Part shown: piece by piece, positions 34,866-45,821 of the stretch
How the letters are laid out: the number at the start of each line of letters is the position of its first letter
How positions within the stretch are numbered: position 1 is the first letter of the stretch
From: Podospora pseudoanserina
Taxonomy: Eukaryota > Ascomycota > Sordariomycetes > Sordariales > Podosporaceae
Reading direction: 5' to 3'
DNA length: 64,000 bases
Assembly: GCF_035222485.1 (NCBI RefSeq)
Contig: NC_085922.1
Span: forward strand, 2,805,001 to 2,869,000
The notes under the pieces: model-generated
Databases searched by the model: none
What the model was told of the DNA's origin: nothing
What the model saw: the letters and a program-made list of their open reading frames with translations, nothing else
Translations under genes and position numbers: made by a program

Positions 34866-37186
34866 CTAATACCCCTGCCCACCACTCTCACCCCCCGACC
34901 CAGAAATCATCAAACTAGCCCTCTTCTGCCTAACAGCCATCTTCTCCTTCCACTCCCGTCCCAGAGCCCTACTCCGTTCCGCAGCCTGCTCCCTCGCCAT
35001 CTTGGCCGCCTGCTCCCTCTCCTTCCTCTCCCTCTCCCTCTCCAAAGTAAAAGAATTATCCCTCTTGAAAATCTCCTTCCCCCTCATCTTCTGCTGCTGC
35101 ACCTCCTCCTGGCTCACAGTAGTAGTAGTAGTACTGCTCCTCTTCCCACTACTGCTAGCAGCAGAAGTGGCCGACGTCCCCCTGCTAGAAGAACCCGCTC
35201 CCCCAGCAAAAGGAGCAGCAAGAGATATCCGACCTCTAGTCGTCGTTGCCGTCGTGGTCGTCAGAGACAGAGCCGCCGCTGACCGTGTCGAAGCAGCCAC
35301 CGTGCTAGAAGCATACCCACCCCCAGTAACAGCAATGGAATGCCTCATTCTCGCCGCAGAAGCTGACGTAGGCGCAGTAGCAGTCGAGGTATGCGTCGGC
35401 GTCGTCGCCTGTCCCCCAGCCTCCATCCTAGCCTGCCTGGCCCGGCTAGTAGCCGTCTCCCGAACTGAATTTCCCCCACTGCTGCCAATAACACTCGCAC
35501 GAATTGGTCTAGCCTTGAATTCCCTCCTCTTTTTCTCCTCCTCTTCTTGCGCCTTCAGCCGCGCCTCGCGTTCCTCCCTCCTCCGCCGTGAAATCGCCTC
35601 CCCAGGCAACTCAAACGTCGGACGTGTCAACGGCTTGCTAGACTTGGCATGCGGCTTGCTAGGCGAGAATTGCGCGGCAATAGCGGCAGCTTCTTCGGCA
35701 GAAACCTGCTGAGAGAGCCTCGCGGCGCGCTGTTCCTTGAGGCGACGGGCGACAGCCTCACCAGGGAGTTCAAAGGCCGGGACGGTGGGTGCTCTGCTAG
35801 ATTTCACCGTGGCCTTGGGAGGCAGCAGACTAGAAGGACGGGCAATAGAGCGGCGGACTGTAGAGATGTTGGCGGCGGTCTTGGAGGTAGAAGCAGGCTT
35901 GTCATCCTCCCTAGCCGATGACGCCGACGTCGACTTCCGGACCGACGAGCTGCGTTCAGCTGTGCTGCGTGTGCGGGTAGTAGTGTGAGTAGTGGGAGTA
36001 GTAGTAGTCGACGCTCTAATAGTCGAGGCCCGCTTTGTCGACGTTGAGGGCTGCTGCTGAACAGGGGCCTCAGGAATAGACTCAAGAACCGGCTCGGTGG
36101 CCAACTCAGGGGAAACCACCCTTTCCAACTGAGCCACCTCATTAAGGGCCTCAAGTTCCTCCTCAAGCTTATCAAGTTCCTCAACCGAGTCCTCAATCCT
36201 CGAAAGCGGCCTAGCAGGCTGCGGCGACGGCAAAGGAGACAAGTGTTCCATGCCTATCAACGACTCATCAACCTTGATACTCAACACCGACTTTGGCCTC
36301 TCCTCCAGCCCCTCCGGCTGCAGATTCTCCTCCCCGCCCCTCAAAACAGTCGAGTTCTCCTCCTGCGAAACATTCGCAACAACACTGCTATCCGCCTCCT
36401 CCACAACAACAGACTGCTCCACAGCAGACATCTCCTCTTCACTCTCCACCCGAGTAGCTAAAAGGGTATACCTGTTAGTGAGCGAGCCACCATGGTCGAC
36501 AGAAGCGCCATCAGACTGCGTCCTGTTATGGATGAGGTTGCACCCAAACAAGACATTCTTCCCGCCGCTGCCGCTGCCCAGGTCAGGTTCTTGGTCTTCT
36601 CCGTCATAGGAATCACCGAGAGACCGGTTTCCCACCCGGCGGCGCGACTTGCTGCGAAACGGGAGCGGAATCGTAAGAAGCCATTCGAACTGACCTTCCT
36701 GGTGCTTTCTTATCTGCTCCAAGTTGCTGGGGAGCCGGTGCTCGGCTTGGGCTAGGGGGTTGTTGTGCTTGAAGTCTACATCAACCAAGAATTAGCATTG
36801 ACTCTGTAAAAAGTCTCAAGACAGTGAAGCTCACCGTCAGAGGCAACAGTCGTCTCGCTGCCGTTGGTGGTGGCAGAAACCACACGGTGCTTGTCAAAAA
36901 AAGGATGATCGTATTCAATGTTGTTGTCAACAGACAACCGAACCCTCCGGTCCTTGGCCTTGTGTCCCTGCTGACAATTGCCTTCCTTCGAAGAGTATTC
37001 AAGATGGAGGCTGCCCAGGTCTCGGGCCAGAGAATCAATGTTGAGCGAGTTAAGATTGTGAATATCGCTCAGGACGGCGAACTTGTTGCCGGGTGGTAAG
37101 TTGGCCTTTTGCGAGAGATGGCTGTGGTCAGTGTGGATGTCAAAGTCGAGACTCGACCGATGTCTCGAGGTGGTGGTGGCCATCAT
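34866..37186 (-). CDS. Disordered coiled-coil protein with FELPGEA-type repeats (2 exons)
   Basis: Exons 37186-36835 and 36775-34866 give 753 residues; the intron is 59 nt. I do not recognise a named family. The N-terminal ~200 residues contain the most ordered-looking part (NKFAVLSDIHNLNSLNIDSL, EWLLTIPLPFRSKSRRR). Then follow an acidic helical stretch (VEELDKLEEELEALNEVAQLE), Ser/Thr-rich linkers, and two copies of a motif, FELPGEAVARRLKEQRAARL and FELPGEAISRRRREEREARL, each leading into a charged helix. The C-terminus is a basic helix (MRGKEIFKRDN...REQAAKMAREQAAERSRALG). Repeated short motifs before basic helices recall microtubule- or cytoskeleton-associated proteins, but this is only a structural analogy. 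Start: the first of two adjacent Met codons. Confidence 0.8.
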
Positions 37187-38111
37187 TGTTCTTTAAATCG
37201 CAGCAATAAACCGACGAAATATGCCAAGGCTAGCCACAGGGTCTCAGACCTCAAAGCACACGATGCCCCAAGAGTGTGAAAGGCCAGGGGTCGGAATGCA
37301 ATTTCGCGGTTAATCAGCGGACGATTGGTCAGTGCCGAGGGCGATGGGTCGAGACTCTGGGGAAAATCAGATGGAAAGATATCGTTCAGTTATCAGTTGA
37401 TCAAGAATGCTGGGTAGCAATTGGAGCGTAGTGCTCAAAAGACAGCAAAAGCAATATGGACGAGAGAACGTATGTGTAGATTGTGTGTATGGTGTTGATG
37501 GGAAAAGAGGACATCTCCAGAGGACTGGCAGTCTCTTGTTTACTTTCCAGCAACGCGTCGGGGAGGGGCGTCCCCCTTTGCCTTCTCCCGTCCTTCCCCT
37601 CTGTGCCTTCTTGTCTCGTGTAGACAAGGCATGATGGGCATACTGCATCTCCCACTCTGCAGCTTCCCCGACCTTCCAAAGGAGCAGCAGCACAGCTCCC
37701 GCAACCCCATCATCAAACACCCCACCAGAACCGTTCTCGGTCCCAAGTGACGATACCCCACCTGTAATTCCGCCGGAGTCCCTGTCCCTGTTGCACATCA
37801 TTCGGATTTGCACCCAAAGAGGCTAGACTTAATGTTCCCGTCCTTCTGATGGCTGACTAAGGAACGCGAGAATGACGCGCCTTGCTTGGCAGAATGTACC
37901 CCGCCTTGTCTCTGGTCTTATCGGCTTGAGGCACAGCAACCTGGATCGATATGATATCGATATTGTAGTTTATGCATCCAACAGACCAATCGACCTCTAA
38001 TCCATACATATGACAGTCCATCCTTAACCATGCTTTCAGGTGTGATGTTACCGGCTGTGGATTGCAAGGAGAGAGGCCAACCCAGTGTGATTCTCTCATG
38101 TCGCAACGGTT
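37187..38111. other. Spacer: promoter of FELPGEA-repeat gene, 3' side of DAD2
   Basis: Upstream region of the minus-strand FELPGEA gene and 3' region of DAD2. It contains the small palindromic run GATATGATATCGATATTG near 37948-37966. No gene is evident. Confidence 0.5.
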
Positions 38112-38647
38112 TCAGCCTGATTCCTGCTCTTCAGCTGCGCCCTCCGCATGTGCTTGTAGAGCAGGAGCATGTTCGGTCGGGATCCGGACGAGTGTCTGTG
38201 GCAAGGGCGTTGTGTCTTCGGCTTCGGGGTTGGGCTTAGGAAGTTTCGCTGCTGCCAGTTAGTGCTGCCCCATTCCGACAGGAAGGGAAGTCGGAGAGAT
38301 ATGCATACCCGATGCCATGTTGATTGCCCTCAGCACATTATGCCAATTAGCGAAGACCAGAGCAATGGCTGCCAGAAAGTCAGTAACTTGGGCAGGATCA
38401 AGCCAGCCACAGCCCAACAAGACAACACACCTTCCGTTCCGTCTGAGAGAGTTCCTAGCTTCTGTTCAAGGGCCTCCATCTGTGACGCAACTGCAGCACT
38501 CAAATCCCGGAGCTCTTTAAGGTTCTCGAGTTCGGCCTTCTTCTCGTTCACTCGTGCCACCAGAGCTGGAGACTGGCCCCCCGCGCCAGGCCCGAGAGAG
38601 GGCTGTCGCATGTGGGATGGGAAACTTCGGGTTGGGTAGCCGGACAT
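38112..38647 (-). CDS. dad2: DASH/Dam1 complex subunit Dad2 (3 exons)
   Basis: Exons 38647-38431, 38368-38309 and 38248-38112 give 137 residues. The DASH complex forms rings or patches on kinetochore microtubules and couples them to chromosomes in fungi. Visible hallmarks are the coiled-coil segment RVNEKKAELENLKELRDLSA followed by the conserved TEAIALVFANWHNVLRAINMA, which is typical of Dad2. The C-terminal ~40 residues are acidic and Pro-rich (KLPKPNPEAEDTTPLPQTLVRIP). An in-frame Met 12 codons upstream (38683) exists, but MSGYPTRSF was preferred as start. The gene stands head-to-head with shugoshin, 488 bp apart. Confidence 0.9.
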
Positions 38648-39135
38648 CTTAGCGATCCGAGGTGTTGGCAACGAGGCAATCAAGTCGAAGAGACAGTTGT
38701 CGAGGTTAGGTACAGATACTGAAATGGTTATTCGTGCAGTTCACACATGTCAGTAGCGGACTCGTTTTTCTGACGTGTGTTGGCATCTGGAAGTGGGGCA
38801 GAGCTCGGCTTTGGAGCCAGCCAAAAACGGTTGCCAGTCAACACAAGTCTCGAGTGGTCCGTGCATAGTGCATTGCTATGCTTCTTTAGGAAGTGAAGTA
38901 AACACTGTGCAGAAATGACAAGCAAATTATCCATGTAACTTCGTCAGTGACACCGCCCTTCCCGACTTTTCGCGCCTTCAAATCCACCCGCCGACCACCC
39001 GCCGACCACCGGAATCGCGTCGCCTGCGACCCTACAATCATCGAATACCGCCCCGCCGATCCTTTTTCAGTGAGAGCCTGTCTCACCAGCACACTGGAAA
39101 CAACCTCGAGCTGTTTTGCCCGAACAACATGCACA
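38648..39135. promoter_or_regulatory. Bidirectional promoter region of DAD2 and shugoshin genes
   Basis: These 488 bp lie between the start codons of two divergently transcribed kinetochore/cohesion genes. Both leaders and promoters must fit here, so shared control is possible. No cell-cycle motif was identified by eye with certainty. Confidence 0.6.
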
Positions 39136-41239
39136 ATGGCCCGACTCAATGAGCCACCTGTGTCTGCTACCGACGGCAATCTGGAGATCTGTATGCTCTT
39201 CCACCCGTTGGCTGCCATGATTCTGTGTCGCTGACATTTATCTTGTAGTACGTCGAAAGTTTTTACGGCAAAATCGAGACATCGCCAGAATCAACTCGGA
39301 TCAGTCACAGAAAATCCGTCGCCTCGAAAACGACTGCGCGTGTCTCCTGTCCGAGAATTTGGAGCTCAGAGGCCAGATACTCCGTCTGGAAAAACAACTA
39401 GAGGACAACAGCGCGCGAAGGATAGCCGACCATGCGCTCGAGATCAAGGCAAAGCTAGAGGCCCAACTCGCCGAATTTGGCGCGTTGCTAGGGAATCTGG
39501 GAGTGGAACCACCGGCGAAACGACATTCTGGTGCGGATAGGAAATTCTCAAAATCGTCGCGGCCGAGCATCTCCAGGACGCCCCCAGCGATAAGAAGACG
39601 ACGAGACACCAATGTGGACGCAGAGACCTTGGCTGCCCAGGAGGGGAGGATGCCGCCGATATACGAGAACAAGAGTTATCAAAGAGCGACCATGAACAGC
39701 GAGGAGATTATGGCCTTGTGTGCTGCCGCTGCCGACACGAGTGCGGATTCATTGGATCTAGGACCACCGCCTGTTTCGCGGTTTATCGATGAGGAGCCAG
39801 TGAAGAAATCCTCGCCAATCCGAAAATTCGACGACGGACAGCTGAATTTGTCATCGCCACCCAAACTCGATTTGACCAAGAAACTGGAGGCCAGCCCAGA
39901 ACCGAGCAAGATGGTAGAGACCACGCCCATGAAGGATGTTCAGCCTGAAAAGAGACCACACTCTTTTGAGCAGCAGCCACCAACACCACCTACGCAAACA
40001 ATAAGAGCGGGAGCGAAGAGGAAATATGGCGACGAAAATAGTATCCAGGCTACGTTGGACCAAACAGCCAAGGCACTCAAAGACGTGGTAGCTGCTGAAA
40101 AGGCTCTCCCAGCCGGCGATATCTTTCAGAAGCGTAGGAGCATCAAGGAATTGCCAGCGAGCAAGAGGGACAGGGCAAGGGCACCATTATCTGCAAAAAG
40201 CACGAACGAGGATTTCATGTCACCCAAGAAGATGGCGATCAAGCCAAAGCCGGTTGAGGAACCAAAGAAGGAAAAGGCGCCAGAACCGAAAGAAAATAAG
40301 GAACAACCTAAAGCACGGAAACCAACAGTTCCCGCGATCCAAGTCCCGCCAGTCGCCCTCCCGCCTCCAACAGTCCTATCCGTCATCGCTGAACCAGAGG
40401 CACCGCTCCCTATGTCAATTCTCGCCTCCCCAACAACACCCGGCCGACCCTCCTCCGTTGAGCCACTTCCCCATGATACCCCACCACCAGCACATATCTC
40501 CTCCGAGGGTGAGACCTCCCGCCCAAGCCGCCGCGCCCGCCCAGCAATAAGCTACGCTGAACCTAACCTCCGGGATAAAATGCGTCGCCCTACCAAGGAA
40601 TTATTCGATGCCGTCTCTGGCGAGGGGAAATTCCACCGCCCTAGCACTTCGGCAAATCCCAACCCAACATCAGCTCCTACCTCCTCTGCTAAGCCAAGGT
40701 CTGAATCTACCGTTACATCCAGCGGGGGGCTCTCAGCCAGCGTCCACAAACCACCTCCCACTGTTAGTCCCCTTGCAGCGAAAGAATCAATGCAAATAGA
40801 CAACATAACCTACGACAGAAGGAAACGCCCCTCTCTTGCGATTCGTGAGCCTGAGCCGCCGGCAGAACAACAACCAGAAATCGACCCGTATGACTTTGCC
40901 AGCACATCCACCTCAACACTAAGTCTAGCGTCACCACCACCACAACCGAAGCGGGCGGCAAGGAAATCAAGTATGGCTGCTCAGGCGGCGTTACATAAGA
41001 TGCAGCTAGAAGAGGAAAGGGAGGCGGATGTGGAGAGCGGGACGAATAGGCCGAGGGCGAGGAAGGCGAGGGCGTCGATGTTGGCGCCGAAGAAGAGTGC
41101 GTTTTTGGGGGAGTATGTCGAGGAGAGCTCGGTTGGTACGGTGGGGGATGAGAGTACGGGATCTGTGGAGAGTGGGAGTGGTGGGAAGGGGAAGGGAAAA
41201 CAAGGGGTTGTGGATAGGAGGAGGAGTATGATGCTTTGA
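39136..41239 (+). CDS. sgo1: Shugoshin (2 exons)
   Basis: Exons 39136-39190 and 39249-41239 give 681 residues. Shugoshins protect centromeric cohesin by recruiting PP2A and help sense tension. The N-terminal coiled coil is clear (ILRRKFLRQNRDIARINSDQ..., LENDCACLLSENLELRGQIL), as in the Shugoshin_N domain. The C-terminal basic SGO motif is present as RRARPAISYAEPNLRDKMRRPTKEL around residues 470-495; it binds phosphorylated histone H2A. Between and after are long disordered Pro/Lys-rich regions. The intron is 58 nt and splits Leu19. Filamentous ascomycetes usually have one shugoshin, serving mitosis and meiosis; that it is the only one here cannot be told. Confidence 0.93.
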
Positions 41240-41746
41240 TTTTTGGGTGCATTTGTTTGACTGGAGTTTGGGGGGCAAAGCGTTGGGGGTTTCTGGGATA
41301 GGAAATGGCATTTTGGGAATTGGGAGTTTGACGACAAATTATGTTAGGTTTCGTTCTCGTCGTTCTTTAACAACAAATGGGGAGGAGGAAATGGTTGCTG
41401 GATGATACCAATTTTGTTTTGTTTGTGAATCGTTGGTGGGTTGTTAAATATCAATCATTTTGAGAGACTACCGTAACCGATGTTACCTTTTGGTATGTTT
41501 GAAATGAGCATGATTCGAAGTATTAGGTAATATTTTGATATTGTTTGGAGCCCCTTTTCAAAGAGCTCTCTCTCTTGAGCTGAGTTGGATGACTGCAATG
41601 CCCAAACAGCTCAGGCACAACACATCTTTCACGCTTTGCTTGCTGTACAGCAGCAACGCTCCATAACCACTCAAACGCTCCTCTTTTCTAGATCCGGTAC
41701 CGTATTCCCTACTCCCTCGACTCTGTCTCTCTCATCTTCCCGGGTA
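41240..41746. other. Convergent spacer between shugoshin and Vps29 genes
   Basis: Both genes end towards this 507-bp stretch. It is T-rich near 41390-41540 and looks like plain 3' untranslated sequence. Confidence 0.5.
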
Positions 41747-42482
41747 TCATGGACCAGTTGGCTCAACCGGCTTGGTATACGTCACCTTTTCCACCGCCAC
41801 ATTCTCAACCCCATTCGCGTCTTTCCTCAGCTGGTAGACATATAGCGTCAACGAGATTCCTTGTACCTGTTTTCCACTGTCAGCATCTCCCCTCCTTACC
41901 ATCCCACCCCTCAAAACTTACATCCATCAAACAAAAGCTCGGCACCATCTCCTCCTCCCCCTCCCCCTCCCCATCCGCCCAATCCGTCGAGAACGCCCCC
42001 GTCGCCGTCCCAGGGTTGATAAAGAACTTGTCCATATACTCAAAGCACTCGAATTTATGAGTGCCGCCCCAGCAGAGGACGTCGACGTCAAGTTTGTTGG
42101 CCTCTGCGAGTAGGAGGTCGGGCTCGGAGCTGACGAGGGTGAAGCCTTCGAGGAAGCCGATGCGGACGCCGCCGTGGGTGACGACTTGAGTCAAAGGGAG
42201 GGAGGTGGCTTCGACATCCATGCGGCCTTTGACGATTTTGAGGTCGGGGGAGATGGAGCGGAGGTATTCATAGGTTGACTTGTCGGTTAGGTTACCTAGG
42301 CAGAGGGTTTGGGAGATTTTTCCGGGGGCGAGGAGTTTTTTGAACTGGAGGGGGAGAGGTTAGAAAGGGGTGGTAATTGAATAGGGGGTTGGGGGAGGGA
42401 GGTAGGAGGGTACCTTTGCTGGAATGTCGAGGGCGCGGTCGGGTATGTGAAGGTCGCCGATTACTAGGATTAGGAAGGCCAT
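41747..42482 (-). CDS. vps29: Retromer subunit Vps29 (3 exons)
   Basis: Exons 42482-42414, 42344-41922 and 41866-41747 are all phase 0 and give 203 residues. Vps29 is the metallophosphoesterase-fold subunit of retromer, which returns cargo from endosomes to the Golgi. Family motifs in order: LILVIGDLHIPDRALDIP, KKLLAPGKISQTLCLGN, IVKGRMD, VTHGGVRIGFLEGF, DVDVLCWGGTHKFECFE, FINPGTATGAF and the final VQGISLTLYVYQLRKD with VEKVTYTKP. A GDLH start and a GGTH motif match other Vps29 proteins, which lack measurable phosphatase activity. A Glu-rich loop (DGEGEGEEEM) interrupts the fold near residue 150, a common fungal insertion. Confidence 0.96.
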
Positions 42483-43643
42483 TGTTGCGGTGGTGGATGG
42501 GTGTGAAGCGCTTCGGTGGTGGGTTGCGCTGGAGGGTTGAGCTGTTATTCTATGCGCCGCGGGCTACTGTATCGGGGGAGGTCCAGTTGGATCTTAGTTG
42601 GAAATTGAGACGCGGTGTTTAAGGTCGTCTGGACTATATCAACCAGTTTGGTATCGACCCTCGTAGTTTGATGTCTGGTTAAGTGGCAGCGTTATGTATT
42701 GGTGTTGACTGGAAGCTATCTGATGATAGCTGTCGTGGCCGGGTCTTGGCTGACTGACCACGGTGAACATCGGTCAAGGAACGATAAGATTAGAAGACCC
42801 CTGGGCGTTGGAGGCTGATGTTGGGGCTGGGACTGCGGGGTAGCAATGACGAACGACACTCCAGCCTCCCCCACTTCTCCACAGTCCCTCTAGCGGCGAG
42901 CGGGTCCGAAGACGGCTTCTTCGCCGGACGGACCCGGCCCTGGAACAAATCCATTCTTCCATTGCACAATGTTCGGTGCATTTGGCATCAAGACGAGCAT
43001 TATCAAAAGGGGCAAAGCGTCTAGAATTGGACACTTTGGCATCCGTGACTAATAGCAAACTGTAGACTTTTTCCAACCGGGCCTAGACAACCTGGAAGCC
43101 GTTTAGGTGTTGAAACGGATCTTGTCTGGGCGGTCAGTATTTTTTGTTCATTTTTATACGAACCCAAACACCGACTTTTCTCCTTGTTGCTCTCTTCATT
43201 CCCGTCTTTTCTCCGGTGGCCCTGCTTGTCAGACTTATTTTGAATATCCCATACACATTCGTCCGTTTCTTCCGTCATACAGAGTCCAATCACACCAAGA
43301 AACCCTTCCGTTCCCAGGTACCTGGACAGAAGAGACAAAGCAAGGCGTTGGATACCGTCGGTTCAGGCAAGATAAGGTACAGAACGGTGTGGGGAGCTTG
43401 CAGACGCACATGGTGCTTATACCCGAGGTCTCCAAACTGTCGCGCTCGGCGTTCAGACGGTTAGGAATGACCCCGCCAAAAACACCGGACGCTCCCCCCG
43501 CCCGTTTATCGTTGATCTCACGACATCTTGCCCCCGTATATCCGATCAACACCCCCTACGCTGTCGAACGTCTTCCCAGCACCGTCGACACCTCACTTCT
43601 GCCCAGGATTCAAGTGCGCGAGATTACGACAACCACCCCCAAG
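42483..43643. promoter_or_regulatory. Divergent region between Vps29 and aminotransferase genes
   Basis: This 1.16-kb stretch separates two outward-facing genes. Its right part (43410-43643) stays open in the aminotransferase frame and could encode an N-terminal extension. Otherwise no gene is seen. Confidence 0.5.
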
Positions 43644-45009
43644 ATGTCTCAACCCGCCCACCCAACGCTCCTGATTCCAGGACCCATTGAGTTCGACGAT
43701 GCTGTCCTCCAGTCCATGAGTCACTTCAGGTATGTAGGGGTGCTTATGAAGTGTCTTGCCGTTCTGTTTAGGCTTTGAAGGATCCAGAAGCTGACACCCA
43801 CATCTTCCCACTCGACAGCGAAAGCCATGTGAGCGCCGGTTTTGTTGCTACCTTCGGCGAGACCCTGTCTATGTTGCGCAAGCTGTTCCAGACCACCGAC
43901 CCTGCGTCTCAACCATTCGTTCTCTCTGGATCCGGTACTCTCGGCTGGGATTTGGTTGCTGCCAACTTGATTGAGGCTGGCGAGGACGTGTTGGTGCTTG
44001 GAACCGGCTATTTTAGTGATGGCTTCGCCGACTGCCTCAGAGTGTATGGTGCCAATGTCACCGAGCTCAAGGCCCCCGTTGGCACCAAGCCCACCCTTCC
44101 CGAGATTGAGAAGGCTCTGTCGGAGAAGAAGTACAAGGCGATTACCGTCACCCACGTTGACACATCGACTGGTGTCTTGAGCGAGCTCAAGAATCTCTCT
44201 GCTCTTGTCCACAAGGTCTCGCCAGATACCCTCATTATTGTCGACGGTGTCTGCAGTGTTGCGTGTGAGGAGATTGATTTCGATGCCTGGGGTCTTGATG
44301 GTGTTGTCACTGCCAGTCAGAAGGCCATTGGCTGCCCTGCCGGTCTGTCGATTTCCATGTTCAGCGGTCGTGCCATGAAGGCTTTTGAGAACAGAAAGAG
44401 CCCTCCCTCGGCCTACTTCGCTTCTATGAAGAACTGGACCCCTAGTAAGTTTACCTCGCGTTGATATATACGCATTACAGCCCGACTAACGTGATTAGTC
44501 ATGCAAAACTACGAGGCCAAGAAGCCCTCTTATTTTGCTACCCCCTCGCCACAGCTTGTCCACGCTCTTCACACTGCTCTGAGCCAGATCCTTGCGAAGC
44601 CCGTGGCTGAAAGATTTGCCGGCCACAAGGCCGCCTCAGACAAGATCAAGGCTGCCATCGGTGCCCTTGGTCTTAAGCAGGTTGCGGCCAACCCTGATGA
44701 GCAGGCTCACGGCATGACTGCCATCTATCTCCCTGAGGGCGTCAAGGGCGCCGAGCTTCTGCCTATCCTCGCGAAGAAGGGTGTTGTGTTTGCCGGTGGT
44801 ATCCACAAGGAAATTGTCACCAAGTATATCCGTTTCGGTCACATGGGTGTCAGTGTGGTGAGTAATCCCAGTGTATTTGTGTTTGATTATCAAGCAACAA
44901 TGACGACTAACAAGGCAATCCACAGCTCGACCCCACCAGAGGCGATATTGAGCGTGCTGTCAAGGCTTTGGAGGAGGGTCTTGCTGAGCTTGGATATACC
45001 AAGTCTTGA
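43644..45009 (+). CDS. agx1: Alanine-glyoxylate aminotransferase (class V, 4 exons)
   Basis: Exons 43644-43729, 43819-44444, 44499-44857 and 44926-45009 give 384 residues. The PLP enzyme converts glyoxylate and alanine to glycine and pyruvate (serine-glyoxylate transaminase group). Motifs: TLLIPGPIEF, the PLP pocket SGSGTLGWD, HVDTSTG, the Asp of IVDGVCS and the Schiff-base Lys197 in TASQKAIGCPAG, then NWTPIMQNYEAKKPSYFATP and KYIRFGHMGVSVLDPTRGD. Length is typical. The C-terminus (GYTKS) is not a standard peroxisomal PTS1. Upstream of this ATG the frame is open to in-frame Met codons at 43410 and 43467; a Ser/Arg-rich extension there could be mitochondrial targeting sequence. The start chosen matches the conserved family N-terminus. 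Confidence 0.93.
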
Positions 45010-45821
45010 GCGTGGAATGATGTAAGGAGTGAGGTGAAGTTGGATCTAAAAGCAATGGCATTATGGCCATAGAGGGGTGCATAAAAGAAGCCATCTTGAA
45101 ATAGACAATCTGTGTTTGAATGCCCAACACCATCTCAAACCATTTCAAACGAAGCAGATGCCTCCTTGGGACTCTTGTTCCCAAAGCAGTGATAGATATG
45201 CCCATAAAGGTAAGAAACAGGTTTGCAATTCAGGTACTGGAAGTAGGTTCATTGGCTGCAGTTGACGTGCAGGCTGTTGCAGAGCTGGTGGGTGTTCCCG
45301 AGCCACTGGAACCGAAGAGGTGTTTGATGACGGGTTGCTGGCAGAATGATTGGCTGAGGCTCAATGATTGATTTCAAAGCTGCCGGATAATTTAATGACC
45401 AGCTCCGGTTTCAGCGCTTCTGGGCATCTCTGGTAGAGCCGACTCTCCACCGCCAGCGAAGCAGGCTGCTGCACGCAAGGCGGGGTTGCTCGCCTAGCAA
45501 CAATCGAGAGGCTGGTGGGGTTCGGCCTTCTGAGCTTTCAACCCGACGTTCAATTCTCTTATCCATACTTCCGTCATCCCACTCAACCCAGCACTTGCAA
45601 CGCTCTTGCTTTACCAAAATCCTGACCGCCCTCTCCCTCGCCTTCCACTCAAGACCTTTCCACAGAACCTTACCATCGACAAAGAGGACCGCCACCGTTG
45701 TGCCTGAGACCTCGTCCTCTCTCCTCGCAATCCTTCCTCTGCGCACCCTCTCGGCCTCGGTTCCCCATACATACCTCAACCACAACCACAATCACACAGC
45801 GATAGGTGTGCGACTACGACC
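45010..45821. other. Spacer between aminotransferase and CRM1 genes
   Basis: This holds the aminotransferase 3' region and the CRM1 promoter and leader, the last ~200 bp being pyrimidine-rich. A minus-strand open frame at 45411-45791 has no family features and is not called. Confidence 0.5.
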
